Below are positions 1 through 9,868 of a stretch of 64,000 nucleotides of DNA, in pieces. Numbering within the stretch: the first letter of the stretch is position 1; each line of letters starts with the position of its first letter. The position numbers and the translations under genes are program-made. The notes below the pieces were generated by a model, which was given only the letters and a program-made list of their open reading frames with translations, made no database searches and had not been told where the DNA came from. Source of the DNA: Chryseobacterium indologenes (GTDB lineage Bacteria > Bacteroidota > Bacteroidia > Flavobacteriales > Weeksellaceae); the NCBI RefSeq assembly GCF_001295265.1, contig NZ_LJOD01000010.1, positions 1-64,000 on the forward strand, read 5' to 3'.

Positions 1-60
1 ATGACAACTCACTTTAATAAGTAAAAGCTTCTTCACAGAAGAACACTTATATAAATTTTT

Positions 61-99
61 AAAAGCAGTAACATGGTCACATGTTGCTGCTTTTTTTTT
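61..99 (+). terminator. Intrinsic terminator of an upstream gene
   Basis: An 11-bp stem (65-75 with 80-90, one G-T pair, GTCA loop) is followed by nine T. It presumably ends a gene lying mostly outside the window. The first 24 bases read in frame as seven codons and a TAA, which could be that gene's last codons, but this cannot be confirmed. The rest of 100-248 is AT-rich and holds only the promoter element of the next gene. Confidence 0.8.
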
Positions 100-224
100 A
101 TGGAATAAAAATAATTTCTGAAATATTCTAAAGATACTCATTTAAAAAGGTAATATTTTCAGAAGATTAATTACCCCATTTAATTAAACTCACAACTTAT
201 ATGAATACATTGTAGCAGATTTTA

Positions 225-232
225 TATTTTTG
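225..232 (+). promoter_or_regulatory. Promoter -7 element of the porin gene
   Basis: TATTTTTG matches the Bacteroidota -7 consensus TAnnTTTG and lies 16 bases before the ATG. No TTG is found at the expected -33 distance, so the call rests on the -7 box and its position. Confidence 0.4.
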
Positions 233-248
233 TAGCTTAAATATTACA

Positions 249-2186
249 ATGAGATATTTCATCATCATACTCTTCATATGCTTTAATGTTAAAGCTCAGA
301 CAGTCAAAACAGACTCTGGTAAAATCGTTAAAAAAGCAGAAGACACCCTTGTCATTGATTCAGGGAAAAAAGATTCCCTGAAAATTTTTAAACCTACCAT
401 CAATGATTATCTGTATCAGACCCAGTTTTCTGAAAAGAAAGTTTTTGATACCGTAATGACTTTTGATAAGACCCATATCTTTTCCCAATACAATAACCGG
501 GATAATTTTGGAAGAGTCCAGCCTGCTAATATTGGTGCAGGATTCAATCCTCTGATATATGGAGTGAACGCTGAACAGAATCTGTCTCTTCTGCCTTCCA
601 ATAAATCCTACATGATCTTAGGAGCAGATGATATTAAATACTATGACGTAAAGACTCCTACAGCATCTTTCATTTACCATACCGCAATGAAAAACGGTGC
701 TGCCCTTAATTCTACCTATACCCAGAATATCGGCAAAAGGTTCAACTTTGCCATTGAGTATATGGGACTTCGTTCACAGGGTTTTTATAGGAATTCACTG
801 GCCGCTAATAACAATACCCTCTTTTCCGGGCACTATGTTTCCAAGAGTGGAAACTATGAACTATTTGCCCATTACCTGCATCAGAATGTCAACAATCAGG
901 AAAGTGGGGGAATTGTAGATGATGCAAGATTCCAGAGCGGAGACAGCAATTACAAGAACAGGCAGAATGCACAGGTGAACCTGGCGTCATCCAGCTCACA
1001 GTTCTCTTATAGAAGATATTACCTGAGCCATCAGTTTACACCGTTCAATGCAGAGAAATTTCCTTTCAGTATAAGGCATACCATTTTCCATCAGGGAAAT
1101 AAATATTATTATAATCAGGGACAGCTGGAGCCATATTGGTATACAGATGCAGCGACAGAGGTAACGAATGGTTTTCCCCTGACAACCAAAAAATATTCAG
1201 ATAATTTCAGCAATACAGTAAGCCTTGTTTTTAACAATGAAAGACTCAAACTTGATGCCGGAGTTCGTTACCAGATGCTGAAATTCGGTGTCCGGGATTT
1301 TGCAACGATTAATGGAATAGCTCTTCCCGGAGAATTGAAAGAAAATAGAATTGGTGCCGTAGGAAATCTTCAGGTCAAACTTTGGGATAAGATTCAGCTG
1401 AAATCCTTTTTAGAGTTCTCAAACGGAAGTCTGTTCGGAAGTTATCTCAGAACAACCAACAACCTTAAGTTTGAACCCATAAAAGATTATTTTGTTAATA
1501 CCAGAGTAAATTTTCAAAGTGCTTATCCTTCCTTCAATTATTTACTGAACACTTCTGTTTATAATGGTTTCAATTATTACCTTGAGAATGCAAAGAACCA
1601 ATCTGTAACAGAGATCGGAGGAAGTGTCAACCTGAAATGGTTCAAAACGGAACTTTTTGCCAATTATTTCAGAATAGAAAATTATACTTATTTTGACAGC
1701 AATGCCACCCCGAAACAAAGCGAGAGCTCACTGAATATTTCCCAGATAGGAGGAGATGCAACCTTCAGCTTTGGTAAATTTCATTTGAATACAAGGCTTC
1801 ATTTCCAGAATACATTAACCAATAAAGAACTGCTTCCTCTGCCAGGCTTTATCGGAAGAGCAAATTTCTTCTATCAGACCCATGCATTCAAAAAAGCTGC
1901 CGAAATTCAGGCCGGATTAAAAGTATATTACTTCTCTAAATTTGCATCAAGAGATTATTTCCCGATCCTGAATGAATACATTCTTCCCAATGCAGAGGCA
2001 TTCTCAATCGGAGGGCAGCCTATTGCCGATCTTTATATCAATATGAAGGTGAAAAAAATGTTCTTTTACGTAGAAGGACAGCAGATCGGAACTGTAGTTT
2101 CCAGTAATAAAGCCTATGCATTTCCACACTATCCTGTTTATGATTTCAGGCTTAACATCGGAATTGTGTGGTATTTGTTCAACTAA
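249..2186 (+). CDS. Putative porin, outer-membrane beta-barrel
   Basis: A 645-residue protein with a short signal peptide (about residues 1-16, ending K-A-Q). After a charged, Lys/Asp-rich linker (about 17-50) the rest has the alternating aromatic/polar strands of an outer-membrane barrel and ends in a short aromatic strand closing on Phe-Asn. This matches the 'putative porin' family of Flavobacteriia, about 600-700 residues long. Its substrate cannot be told from sequence. bshC follows after 12 bp, so the two may be co-transcribed, although their functions are unrelated. Confidence 0.75.
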   Translation: MRYFIIILFICFNVKAQTVKTDSGKIVKKAEDTLVIDSGKKDSLKIFKPTINDYLYQTQFSEKKVFDTVMTFDKTHIFSQYNNRDNFGRVQPANIGAGFNPLIYGVNAEQNLSLLPSNKSYMILGADDIKYYDVKTPTASFIYHTAMKNGAALNSTYTQNIGKRFNFAIEYMGLRSQGFYRNSLAANNNTLFSGHYVSKSGNYELFAHYLHQNVNNQESGGIVDDARFQSGDSNYKNRQNAQVNLASSSSQFSYRRYYLSHQFTPFNAEKFPFSIRHTIFHQGNKYYYNQGQLEPYWYTDAATEVTNGFPLTTKKYSDNFSNTVSLVFNNERLKLDAGVRYQMLKFGVRDFATINGIALPGELKENRIGAVGNLQVKLWDKIQLKSFLEFSNGSLFGSYLRTTNNLKFEPIKDYFVNTRVNFQSAYPSFNYLLNTSVYNGFNYYLENAKNQSVTEIGGSVNLKWFKTELFANYFRIENYTYFDSNATPKQSESSLNISQIGGDATFSFGKFHLNTRLHFQNTLTNKELLPLPGFIGRANFFYQTHAFKKAAEIQAGLKVYYFSKFASRDYFPILNEYILPNAEAFSIGGQPIADLYINMKVKKMFFYVEGQQIGTVVSSNKAYAFPHYPVYDFRLNIGIVWYLFN

Positions 2187-2198
2187 AAGAAAAACAAG

Positions 2199-3785
2199 TT
2201 GAAAACAATCAGTAAAATATCATTTAACGACATAGAAAGTATCCCTCAGCTGGTGAAAGATTTTCTGAGCCAAAACATCGGGGGATTTGAAGAAAATATG
2301 TTTTCTTTAGAGCATTTCAGAAAACAAATTCATCTTAAAAAAGACTCTTTTACCCAGGATCAGAGAAATATACTGGCAGATGAATTGGAAAAACAGCTGG
2401 AAGGCTTACCTCTTTCTTCAAGGCAGAGAGAAAACCTCGACAGGCTGAAATGGCCTGATACATTTACCATCACAACCGGACATCAGCTGAATCTTTTTTC
2501 CGGCCCTGTTTTCTTTATCTACAAAATTTTGCAGACCATCAAAACATGTACCTTCCTGAAAGAAAACTTTCCGGACTTCAACTTTGTTCCGGTATACTGG
2601 ATGGCTTCTGAAGATCATGATTTTGCAGAGATCAATCATTTCAAAACAGAAAGTAACTATTACGAGATTAACGAAAAATCCGGTGGGCCTGTTGGAAGAA
2701 TGAAAGTCAGCGATACCTTTTTCATTTCAGAATTTGAAAAGGAATTTAAAGATTCTGTTTTCGGAACAGAACTGGTTCTGATGCTGAAAGAAGCTTACAA
2801 AACAGGAAATACGCTTACCCGGGCAATACAAATTTTAGTTAACAGACTTTTCTCAGAATTTGGACTGTTGATGATAGACGGAGATTCCAGAACACTTAAA
2901 ACGCAGGTTAAAGAAATCTTCAAAGACGAGCTTCTGAATTTCAGCCTTTACAGTAACTCAAAAGAAAAAGTAAGCTTTCTGAAAGAGAAATACGGCAAAG
3001 TTCAGGTCAATCCAAGAGAAATTAATCTTTTTTATCTCTCAGAAACAAGAGACAGAATAGATTTTAATGGTACTTTTTATACTATAGTAGATAAAGACAT
3101 CAGATTCACACAGGAGCAGATTCTGCATGAACTGGAAAATAATCCTGAAAAGTTCAGTCCAAATGCTCTGATGCGTCCCGTTTATCAGGAAAAAGTACTT
3201 CCCAATCTTGCTTATATTGGCGGGAATGCAGAAATTATGTACTGGCTTGAGCTCAAAGATTACTTTTCAAAAATCAATATTCCCTTTCCAATTCTGATTC
3301 CGAGAAACTCAATGCTTTTCCTTCCGGAAAAAACACTGGGGAAAATAGAAAAACTGGGTCTTAAAATTGAAGACTTTTTTGGAAGCTTTACAAACATTAC
3401 CAATCAGAAAATTTTAGAAGACAGTAATGTTTTAAAATTGCTGGAAGAAAAAGAAATGCTGCTGGAAAAAAGTTTTTCAGAATTGAAAGCTGTTGCGGAA
3501 ACTACAGAAAAATCTTTCGGAAATATGGTGAAAGCTGAAGAAGTAAGACAGTTGAAATCTTTCAAAAGAATGAAAAAGAGACTTCTTCATGCAGAGAAAA
3601 TAAAACAGAACGAACTGCTGGAAAGGCTGGAGAATCTATTTTTAGATATACATCCGTCTAAGACCTGGCAGGAGAGGGTATATAACTTCAGCGTATTCTT
3701 TTCAGATTACGGGTATTCATGGCTTGAAAATTGTTTGCAAGAAATGGTGGTTCAAGAATCCAAATTAATAATTGTTGCCATTTAA
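2199..3785 (+). CDS. bshC: BshC, bacillithiol biosynthesis cysteine-adding enzyme
   Basis: A 528-residue cytosolic protein of the usual BshC length. BshC adds cysteine to GlcN-malate in the last step of bacillithiol synthesis, the low-molecular-weight thiol of Bacillota and many Bacteroidota. The family hallmark GHQLNLFSGPVFFIYK is at about residues 95-110, followed by the conserved W-x-A-S-E-D-H-D-F motif (about 130-140). A coiled-coil stretch runs from about residue 410 to 490, as in known BshC. The start is a TTG at 2199; no ATG lies early enough to keep the conserved N-terminus. It follows the porin gene by 12 bp. Confidence 0.93.
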   Translation: MKTISKISFNDIESIPQLVKDFLSQNIGGFEENMFSLEHFRKQIHLKKDSFTQDQRNILADELEKQLEGLPLSSRQRENLDRLKWPDTFTITTGHQLNLFSGPVFFIYKILQTIKTCTFLKENFPDFNFVPVYWMASEDHDFAEINHFKTESNYYEINEKSGGPVGRMKVSDTFFISEFEKEFKDSVFGTELVLMLKEAYKTGNTLTRAIQILVNRLFSEFGLLMIDGDSRTLKTQVKEIFKDELLNFSLYSNSKEKVSFLKEKYGKVQVNPREINLFYLSETRDRIDFNGTFYTIVDKDIRFTQEQILHELENNPEKFSPNALMRPVYQEKVLPNLAYIGGNAEIMYWLELKDYFSKINIPFPILIPRNSMLFLPEKTLGKIEKLGLKIEDFFGSFTNITNQKILEDSNVLKLLEEKEMLLEKSFSELKAVAETTEKSFGNMVKAEEVRQLKSFKRMKKRLLHAEKIKQNELLERLENLFLDIHPSKTWQERVYNFSVFFSDYGYSWLENCLQEMVVQESKLIIVAI

Positions 3786-3804
3786 TTTTAAAGAAGTATT
3801 TTTG
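3775..3804 (+). promoter_or_regulatory. Promoter of the LysM gene
   Basis: TTG (3775-3777), a 19-bp spacer and TATTTTTG (3797-3804) form a full Bacteroidota-type promoter. It overlaps the end of bshC and lies 20 bp before the LysM start codon. Confidence 0.65.
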
Positions 3805-3823
3805 TAAATTATAATTATCGAAT

Positions 3824-5758
3824 ATGATAAAGAGGTTTTTTATTCTGTCCAGTTTATGTATGGTTTTGGGGGTGTCTGCTCAAAATTCACATACCGTTGC
3901 CAAAGGAGATAATCCTTATAATATCGCTAAAAAGTACGGGATAACTGTAGACGAATTGTTAAAGCTGAATCCAAAATTCAAAGACGGAAAACTGGCTATT
4001 GGTGATGTTCTTACAGTAAAAGCTGAAAAACATACCACACCGGTTTCTAAACCTGTTCCCGCTGAAAAAGCAAAACCGAATACAGGAGGAGTATCAGTTG
4101 GGAAAATTGTATTACAGCCAAAGCAAACCGTTTACGGAATTACAAAACAGTACCGCATTTCTGAAACAGATCTTCGAAAGCTGAACCCTGAACTGGATTC
4201 TCATATGAAGATTGGTGACGAAATCACACTACCTCTTGAAAGCATAAAAAAATATGGCGGAGGGCAGCAGACAGCTCCCGTTGTAGCGAAACCTGTTGAC
4301 ACACCGTCTGAAAAACCTGTAGCTTCCGGCTCTTCAGATAAAGGAACCTATGTTATCCAGGCAAAAGATAATTATTACAGAATTTCAAAACAGTTTGGAA
4401 TCAGCCAGCAGGAACTTTTTGCTTTAAATCCCGGATTAGAAGAAAAAGGCCTGAAACCTGGCGAAACCATCAATATTAAAAAATCAGATACGGATGCCGC
4501 TTCAGAAGCGGTAAATCCGAAAACAAAAATAGACTCAGGCAATGAAAGATCCTCAGCAGGATCTGCAGGAGCAACGGCTGATGATTATGTTACCTATACC
4601 GTTCAACAGGGAGATACTGTTTTCTCTATTGTCAATAAATTTGGAATTTCCATAGATGAGCTGATTGCACTTAACCCTGATCTTTCCCACGGGCTGAAAG
4701 CAGGAATGGTATTAAAGATCAAAAAGCAGGACCCGGCTTACGTAAAGAAAAATGGAGATGCACTAAGCGTAGTATTAATGCTTCCATTTGGATACAGCAC
4801 CAATGAAACCCAATACAGAGGAATGGCCATGGATTTCCTTACAGGAGCTAAACTTGCCATTGAAAGAAATGCAAGGGGAGGACAGAAGCTGGATATTAAG
4901 ATCGTGGATTCAGGAAATGAGGCATCATTCAGAAATTCACTCACACAAATTAACCCGGATAATACAGACCTGATTATTGGCCCATTCTTTAAGTCTAATG
5001 TGATTGATGTTCTTGATTTTACCAAAAATCAGAAAATTCCTATCGTAGCCCCATTTGCCAACTCACCGGAACTGTATAATTACAGTAACCTGATCATTGT
5101 AGAAACTAATGACCAGACCTATGCTGATAAAATCGTAGAAGAAGTTAAATCTGTTTATTCAGACCAGAAAATATACGTTGTTGCTGACAGCAAAAAAGAA
5201 ATGGCAGCGTACATCAAAGGCGGACTTGAAAAAGCCGTTAAAAATCCCAATGTTATCATTGTTAATTCCCCTGCTGAAATCCAGCTGGATCAGAATATGA
5301 TGACAGGACAGTCAGCTCCGGTTATTGCTATTTTAGCAAGTGATGCTGATGCTGCGGGAGAAGCTTTTGCGAATAGAATGATCAGTCTTTCCAAAGAAGT
5401 TCAGGGAGTAAAAGCATTCAGTATGTACTATTCTCCGGTTTTCGAAAAGAAAGTTGATGAGTTGAGTCAGGCTAGCCTTGTATACCTGATGGACAGAAAA
5501 ATTAATACCGACGGGAATTTTGAAAAAGAAATCCTGGCAGCATACAAAACAAAATATTGTAAGACACCTCCTAAATATGCCGTTGTAGGTTTTGATGTAG
5601 TCAATGATATGCTGACGAGAGAAAACAAAAAAGGAGAGATCTTTAAGCAGATGAACAAAGTACAGACACAGCTGGCTACCAAGTTCGAATTTGTAAAATC
5701 TAAAGCTAACGGAGCTTATGTAAATACAGGTTACCGTGTAATCAGATTAGTACCATAA
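3824..5758 (+). CDS. Four-LysM protein with a C-terminal periplasmic-binding-like domain
   Basis: A 644-residue exported protein with a signal peptide (1-19, cleavage after S-A-Q). Four LysM repeats, which bind peptidoglycan, lie at about residues 22-66, 100-138, 175-218 and 257-300; each shows the I-x-x-x-[FY]-G-I-[ST]-x-x-[ED]-L-x-x-[LN]-NP pattern. Pro/Ser/Lys-rich linkers separate them. From about residue 310 the protein resembles a type I periplasmic ligand-binding fold (A-I-x-R-N near 345, D-L-I-I-G-P-F-F near 385, I-P-I-V-A-P-F-A). It is probably a periplasmic, wall-bound protein. The combination suggests a role in cell-wall metabolism or regulation, but the ligand is unknown. Confidence 0.75.
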   Translation: MIKRFFILSSLCMVLGVSAQNSHTVAKGDNPYNIAKKYGITVDELLKLNPKFKDGKLAIGDVLTVKAEKHTTPVSKPVPAEKAKPNTGGVSVGKIVLQPKQTVYGITKQYRISETDLRKLNPELDSHMKIGDEITLPLESIKKYGGGQQTAPVVAKPVDTPSEKPVASGSSDKGTYVIQAKDNYYRISKQFGISQQELFALNPGLEEKGLKPGETINIKKSDTDAASEAVNPKTKIDSGNERSSAGSAGATADDYVTYTVQQGDTVFSIVNKFGISIDELIALNPDLSHGLKAGMVLKIKKQDPAYVKKNGDALSVVLMLPFGYSTNETQYRGMAMDFLTGAKLAIERNARGGQKLDIKIVDSGNEASFRNSLTQINPDNTDLIIGPFFKSNVIDVLDFTKNQKIPIVAPFANSPELYNYSNLIIVETNDQTYADKIVEEVKSVYSDQKIYVVADSKKEMAAYIKGGLEKAVKNPNVIIVNSPAEIQLDQNMMTGQSAPVIAILASDADAAGEAFANRMISLSKEVQGVKAFSMYYSPVFEKKVDELSQASLVYLMDRKINTDGNFEKEILAAYKTKYCKTPPKYAVVGFDVVNDMLTRENKKGEIFKQMNKVQTQLATKFEFVKSKANGAYVNTGYRVIRLVP

Positions 5759-5810
5759 AGGATTTATATTTCTTTAACAGAATTATTTTAACATTATATT
5801 TATATTTGCA

Positions 5811-5818
5811 TAATATTT
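5811..5818 (+). promoter_or_regulatory. Promoter -7 element of fabD
   Basis: TATATTTG, 10 bases before the fabD ATG, matches TAnnTTTG. No clear -33 TTG was found. Confidence 0.4.
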
Positions 5819-5828
5819 AATTCAATAC

Positions 5829-6704
5829 ATGAAAGCACTTGTATTTCCTGGGCAGGGTTCTCAGTTTGTCGGAATGGGAAAAGAATTGTATGATTCCAGA
5901 AAAGATATCAAAGATCTGATGGAGTCTGCCAATGAAATCTTAGGTTTCGATATTCTTTCCATTATGTTTAACGGAACAGATGGAGATCTTAAGAAAACAG
6001 AGGTTACCCAGCCTTCTATATTTATACATTCAGTAGCTGCTCTAAAAGCAGTAAACGGTCTTGGAGCTGAGATGGTTGCAGGACATTCTTTAGGAGAATT
6101 TTCAGCATTGGTTGCCAATGGAGTTCTGTCTTTTGATGATGGACTGAAATTAGTTTCCGAGAGAGCAAAAGCGATGCAGGAAGCTTGTGATGCCAATCCA
6201 AGCTCAATGGCTGCAATTTTAGGTCTTGAAGATACTGAAGTTGAGGAAATTTGTGCATCAATCAATGGAATTGTAGTTCCTGCCAATTATAACTGTCCGG
6301 GACAGCTTGTTATTTCAGGAGAGACACCTGCAGTAGAAGAAGCCTGCGCAAAGCTTAAAGAAGCAGGAGCCAGAAGAGCATTATTACTTCCGGTAAACGG
6401 AGCATTCCACTCACCTTTAATGCAGCCGGCACAGGAAAGATTGGCCGCTGCCATTGAAAAAACAAAATTCAGAAAAGCAACCATTCCGGTTTATCAGAAT
6501 ATTACCACTACAGCCATTACCAATCCTGATGAGATCAAGCAAAATCTGATCGCTCAGCTTACAGGTCCTGTAAAGTGGACGCAGTCTGTTCAGAATATGA
6601 TCAAAGACGGTGCCTCTAATTTTGTGGAAGTAGGTCCTGGAAAAACACTTCAGGGACTGATTAAGAAAATTGATGCTGCTGTGGAAGTGGCTTCAGCCAT
6701 CTAA
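5829..6704 (+). CDS. fabD: FabD, malonyl-CoA:acyl carrier protein transacylase
   Basis: A 291-residue cytosolic enzyme of normal length that moves malonyl groups from CoA to ACP for fatty-acid elongation. The N-terminal F-P-G-Q-G-S-Q motif (residues 6-12) and the nucleophile motif G-H-S-L-G-E-F (about 80-86, Ser catalytic) are both present. The catalytic His is in F-H-S-P-L-M (about 197-202), and the C-terminal E-V-G-P-G-K-x-L motif is intact. The next gene starts 10 bp downstream, which suggests co-transcription. Confidence 0.96.
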   Translation: MKALVFPGQGSQFVGMGKELYDSRKDIKDLMESANEILGFDILSIMFNGTDGDLKKTEVTQPSIFIHSVAALKAVNGLGAEMVAGHSLGEFSALVANGVLSFDDGLKLVSERAKAMQEACDANPSSMAAILGLEDTEVEEICASINGIVVPANYNCPGQLVISGETPAVEEACAKLKEAGARRALLLPVNGAFHSPLMQPAQERLAAAIEKTKFRKATIPVYQNITTTAITNPDEIKQNLIAQLTGPVKWTQSVQNMIKDGASNFVEVGPGKTLQGLIKKIDAAVEVASAI

Positions 6705-6714
6705 TAAAAATCAT

Positions 6715-7620
6715 ATGGGCGAAATATTTTCACCGGGAAAGCTTATGCTTACTTCAGAATATTTCGCGATAGACGGAGCTCTTGTCCTGGCGGTACCAAC
6801 GCTGCTGGGACAAGAGTTTTTTTTTGAAGAAAAAGATGATGGAAAATTCCTTATTTTCTGGGAAGCCTATCATCAGAATAAATTATGGCTGAAAGCAGTC
6901 ATCAATTACAAAAACTGGCAGATCCAGGAAACCAATCTGCCGTCAGCTGCTGAATTTATTCTCAAAACCCTTAAAAACGTTCAGCAGCTTTCAGAAACCC
7001 AGTTCAAAAACCGTTTTTCCTATTCTTTAAAAACTAATCTTCAGTTTCCTGCAGATTACGGACTGGGAAGCAGTTCAACCTTAATGAATAATCTAGCCGA
7101 ATGGGCCGGAATTGATCCTTTTCATTTAAACAGCATCAGCCTTGGCGGGAGCGGATACGATATTGCAGTGGCCAGAGAGAAATCGGCTGTATTGTTTAAA
7201 AGTAAGCCTGAAATATGGTATGAAAAAACAGGCTTCAATCCGTCTTTCAAAAATGAGCTTATTTTTATTCACCTAAATCAGAAGCAGGATAGCCGCGAAG
7301 GAATTAAACTTTACAAATCAAAAGTAAAGTCTCCGGAACTGATCCTTGAATTTTCGGATTTGACAAAAAAAGTTTTATTATGCAATGAATTGGAAAATTT
7401 TTCTGAACTGATGATGATTCATGAACATAAAATTTCAGATTTCATTGAAATTCCTACAGTTAAGGAAAAGTTTTTCGCAGATTGTCCCGTTTTTGTTAAA
7501 AGTCTGGGAGCATGGGGCGGGGATTTTGTAATGAGCGCCAAATTTGAAGGCTTTAAGGACTATTTTTGGGGAAAAGGTTTCACCAGTGTTTTTGAATGGT
7601 CTGAAATAATAAACTCGTAA
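6715..7620 (+). CDS. GHMP kinase, GYDIA family (mevalonate-pathway-like)
   Basis: A 301-residue small-molecule kinase of the GHMP superfamily. The N-terminal F-S-P-G-K-L-M-L-T-S-E-Y motif, the ATP-binding loop G-L-G-S-S-S-T (about residues 115-121) and the family-naming G-Y-D-I-A stretch (about 145) are visible. The C-terminal motif appears as L-G-A-W-G-G-D-F. Members in Bacteroidota are thought to act as mevalonate or phosphomevalonate kinases in isoprenoid synthesis, but substrate cannot be proven here. The start chosen is the ATG at 6715, because the family motif begins at once there; an upstream in-frame start would overlap fabD. Confidence 0.85.
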   Translation: MGEIFSPGKLMLTSEYFAIDGALVLAVPTLLGQEFFFEEKDDGKFLIFWEAYHQNKLWLKAVINYKNWQIQETNLPSAAEFILKTLKNVQQLSETQFKNRFSYSLKTNLQFPADYGLGSSSTLMNNLAEWAGIDPFHLNSISLGGSGYDIAVAREKSAVLFKSKPEIWYEKTGFNPSFKNELIFIHLNQKQDSREGIKLYKSKVKSPELILEFSDLTKKVLLCNELENFSELMMIHEHKISDFIEIPTVKEKFFADCPVFVKSLGAWGGDFVMSAKFEGFKDYFWGKGFTSVFEWSEIINS

Positions 7621-7704
7621 TCAGTAATTTACAATCCTGTTTTTTTATTTGTCATTCTGACTTATATCATTATATTTAAACCACCTTTAACAAATAATTA
7701 ATAT

Positions 7705-7712
7705 TAATTTTG
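7705..7712 (+). promoter_or_regulatory. Promoter -7 element of pckA
   Basis: TAATTTTG matches TAnnTTTG and lies 35 bases before the pckA ATG. The -33 element is not evident. Confidence 0.4.
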
Positions 7713-7747
7713 TTGAACCCAATAAAGAAATAGAAAATATAAGTAAA

Positions 7748-9364
7748 ATGAAACACGCTAAAATCATCCAGGATTTAGAAAAATTAGGGATTAAAGGAAA
7801 TTACGAGGTGGTATATAACCCTTCTTACGAAGAATTATATCAGGCTGAAGTATCTCCTGAAAATCAAGGCTTTGAGAAAGCTGAACTTACGGAATCAGGT
7901 GCAGTATCAGTAAAAACTGGAATTTTCACAGGTCGTTCACCTAAAGACAGATATATTGTTCAGGATGATGTTACAAGAGACACAATTTTCTGGGACGGAA
8001 AAGTAAATCTTCCTACTACAGCAGAAATTTTTGATTCTTGTAAAGGATTAGTGCTGAACCAGCTTGCTGAAGCTAAGAAAATCTATGTTGTTGATGCTTT
8101 TTGCGGAACCAATGCAGATACAAGACTAAAAGTAAGGTTCATCGTTGAAGTAGCGTGGCAGGCTCATTTCGTTACGAATATGTTCATCCGTCCGTCTCAC
8201 TATGAGCTTGAAAACTTCGGAGAGCCTGATTTCACAGTTATCAACGGTTCCAAAACAACCAACCCGAACTGGGAAGCTCAGGGACTGAACTCTGAAAACT
8301 TCATTATGTTCAATCTTACAGAAAAACTTCAGATTATCGGAGGTACATGGTACGGTGGTGAAATGAAGAAAGGAATGTTTGCCATGATGAACTATTATCT
8401 TCCGTTGAAAGGTATGGCGTCTATGCACTGTTCTGCAAACGTAGGTGAAGAAGGAGATGTTGCTCTTTTCTTTGGTCTTTCAGGAACTGGTAAAACGACC
8501 TTGTCTGCTGACCCTAAAAGATACCTTATCGGTGACGACGAGCACGGTTGGGATAACAACGGAGTATTCAACTATGAAGGAGGTTGCTATGCTAAAGTAA
8601 TTGACCTTTCCGAAGAAAAAGAACCGGATATTTTCAGAGCAATCAAGAGAGATGCACTTTTAGAGAATGTAGTGATAAACAACGGTGTTGCAGACTATAA
8701 AGACGGATCTATCACTGAAAATACAAGAGTATCATACCCAATCTATCATATCAATAAAATTGTTCTTCCTTCAAAAGCAGGACATGCTAAGAAGATCGTT
8801 TATCTTTCTGCAGATGCGTTCGGGGTACTTCCTCCGGTTTCCATTCTGGATGATAATCAGGCACAATACCACTTCCTTTGCGGATATACATCAAAGTTAG
8901 CCGGAACAGAAAGAGGAATTACTGAACCTCAGCCGTCTTTCTCTCCTGCATTCGGAGAAGCATTCCTTACCCTTCACCCGACTATGTATTCTAAAACACT
9001 GATCGGTAAAATGAAAGAGCATGGAGCAAAAGCGTATCTTGTTAATACAGGATGGAATGGAACTGGGAACAGAATCTCTCTGAAAGATACAAGGGCGATT
9101 ATCGATGCGATCATCGATGGTTCTATTGATAACGCACCTAAAACAAAAGTTCCTATCATGAACCTTGAAATTCCTACACAGCTTCCAAATGTTTCCGAAG
9201 GTATCCTTGATCCTAGAGAAACATACAGCAATGCTTCAGAGTGGGAAGAAAAAGCAAAAGATCTTGCGGCGAGATACATTAAAAACTTTGAGCAGTACTG
9301 TGATACTGAAGAAGGAAGAAAGCTAATCGCTTCAGGTCCTCAATTGCAGGAACAAACTATCTAA
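7748..9364 (+). CDS. pckA: Phosphoenolpyruvate carboxykinase (ATP)
   Basis: A 538-residue gluconeogenic enzyme converting oxaloacetate and ATP to phosphoenolpyruvate, ADP and CO2. The P-loop [10 protein letters not shown] (about residues 243-252) and the metal/nucleotide motif G-D-D-E-H-G-W (about 262) mark the ATP-dependent rather than the GTP-dependent class. An R-S-P-K-D-R motif for substrate binding lies near residue 64. Its length is normal. It is monocistronic: its own promoter element lies upstream and a strong hairpin follows the stop. Confidence 0.97.
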   Translation: MKHAKIIQDLEKLGIKGNYEVVYNPSYEELYQAEVSPENQGFEKAELTESGAVSVKTGIFTGRSPKDRYIVQDDVTRDTIFWDGKVNLPTTAEIFDSCKGLVLNQLAEAKKIYVVDAFCGTNADTRLKVRFIVEVAWQAHFVTNMFIRPSHYELENFGEPDFTVINGSKTTNPNWEAQGLNSENFIMFNLTEKLQIIGGTWYGGEMKKGMFAMMNYYLPLKGMASMHCSANVGEEGDVALFFGLSGTGKTTLSADPKRYLIGDDEHGWDNNGVFNYEGGCYAKVIDLSEEKEPDIFRAIKRDALLENVVINNGVADYKDGSITENTRVSYPIYHINKIVLPSKAGHAKKIVYLSADAFGVLPPVSILDDNQAQYHFLCGYTSKLAGTERGITEPQPSFSPAFGEAFLTLHPTMYSKTLIGKMKEHGAKAYLVNTGWNGTGNRISLKDTRAIIDAIIDGSIDNAPKTKVPIMNLEIPTQLPNVSEGILDPRETYSNASEWEEKAKDLAARYIKNFEQYCDTEEGRKLIASGPQLQEQTI

Positions 9365-9383
9365 TCAGATATCTTATACATAG

Positions 9384-9412
9384 AAAGCCTCATCATTGAT
9401 GGGGCTTTTTTA
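9384..9412 (+). terminator. Intrinsic terminator of pckA
   Basis: An 11-bp stem (9384-9394 with 9398-9408, ATT loop, one T-G pair) is followed by T residues. It just overlaps the end of the convergent gene. Confidence 0.85.
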
Positions 9413-9850
9413 TTTGTATTTTCTGCAGTTTTCAAGCAATTCGTTTTGTTCGTCTAGTTTATGAATTGCTGTTTGAATTGAATGCTCATTAATCTTTTTG
9501 ACAACGATATATTTAGATACTGAATAAAAAGGTTCTTCATTCAATGCTTCATCCAAATATTTAGGCGTAGTAAAAATTACCCAGTATTTATCATTATTTG
9601 AGAATTTAATAGTTACTTCTACGGTATCAGATTCTTCATATAGTATTTCGTCATCTATATGAATTGAAATTATTTCGGGTTCATTATTTAAACTAAAATA
9701 AAATTTCGAATACCATTTCAGTTTGTTCTCATCGTTATAGATTCTGATATTATCAGGACCTATTTCTTCAATGATATATGATTTCCTCTTGGTAAGTTGG
9801 CTTGGAAAAATAGAAATACATTTGCAATAAACCTTGTCTTTTATTTTCAT
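9410..9850 (-). CDS. Hypothetical protein, 146 residues
   Basis: I do not recognise a family. The protein is soluble, acidic and without signal peptide or membrane segment. It begins M-K-I-K-D-K-V-Y-C-K-C-I and has a strand-rich middle, which suggests a small beta-barrel or SH3-like fold; its C-terminus is helical. The ATG at 9850 was chosen; an in-frame TTG four codons upstream is possible. aroQ lies upstream on the same strand, about 18 bp away, so the two may be co-transcribed. Confidence 0.6.
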   Translation of the reverse strand: MKIKDKVYCKCISIFPSQLTKRKSYIIEEIGPDNIRIYNDENKLKWYSKFYFSLNNEPEIISIHIDDEILYEESDTVEVTIKFSNNDKYWVIFTTPKYLDEALNEEPFYSVSKYIVVKKINEHSIQTAIHKLDEQNELLENCRKYK

Positions 9851-9868
9851 GGAATCAGCCAATTGGAT

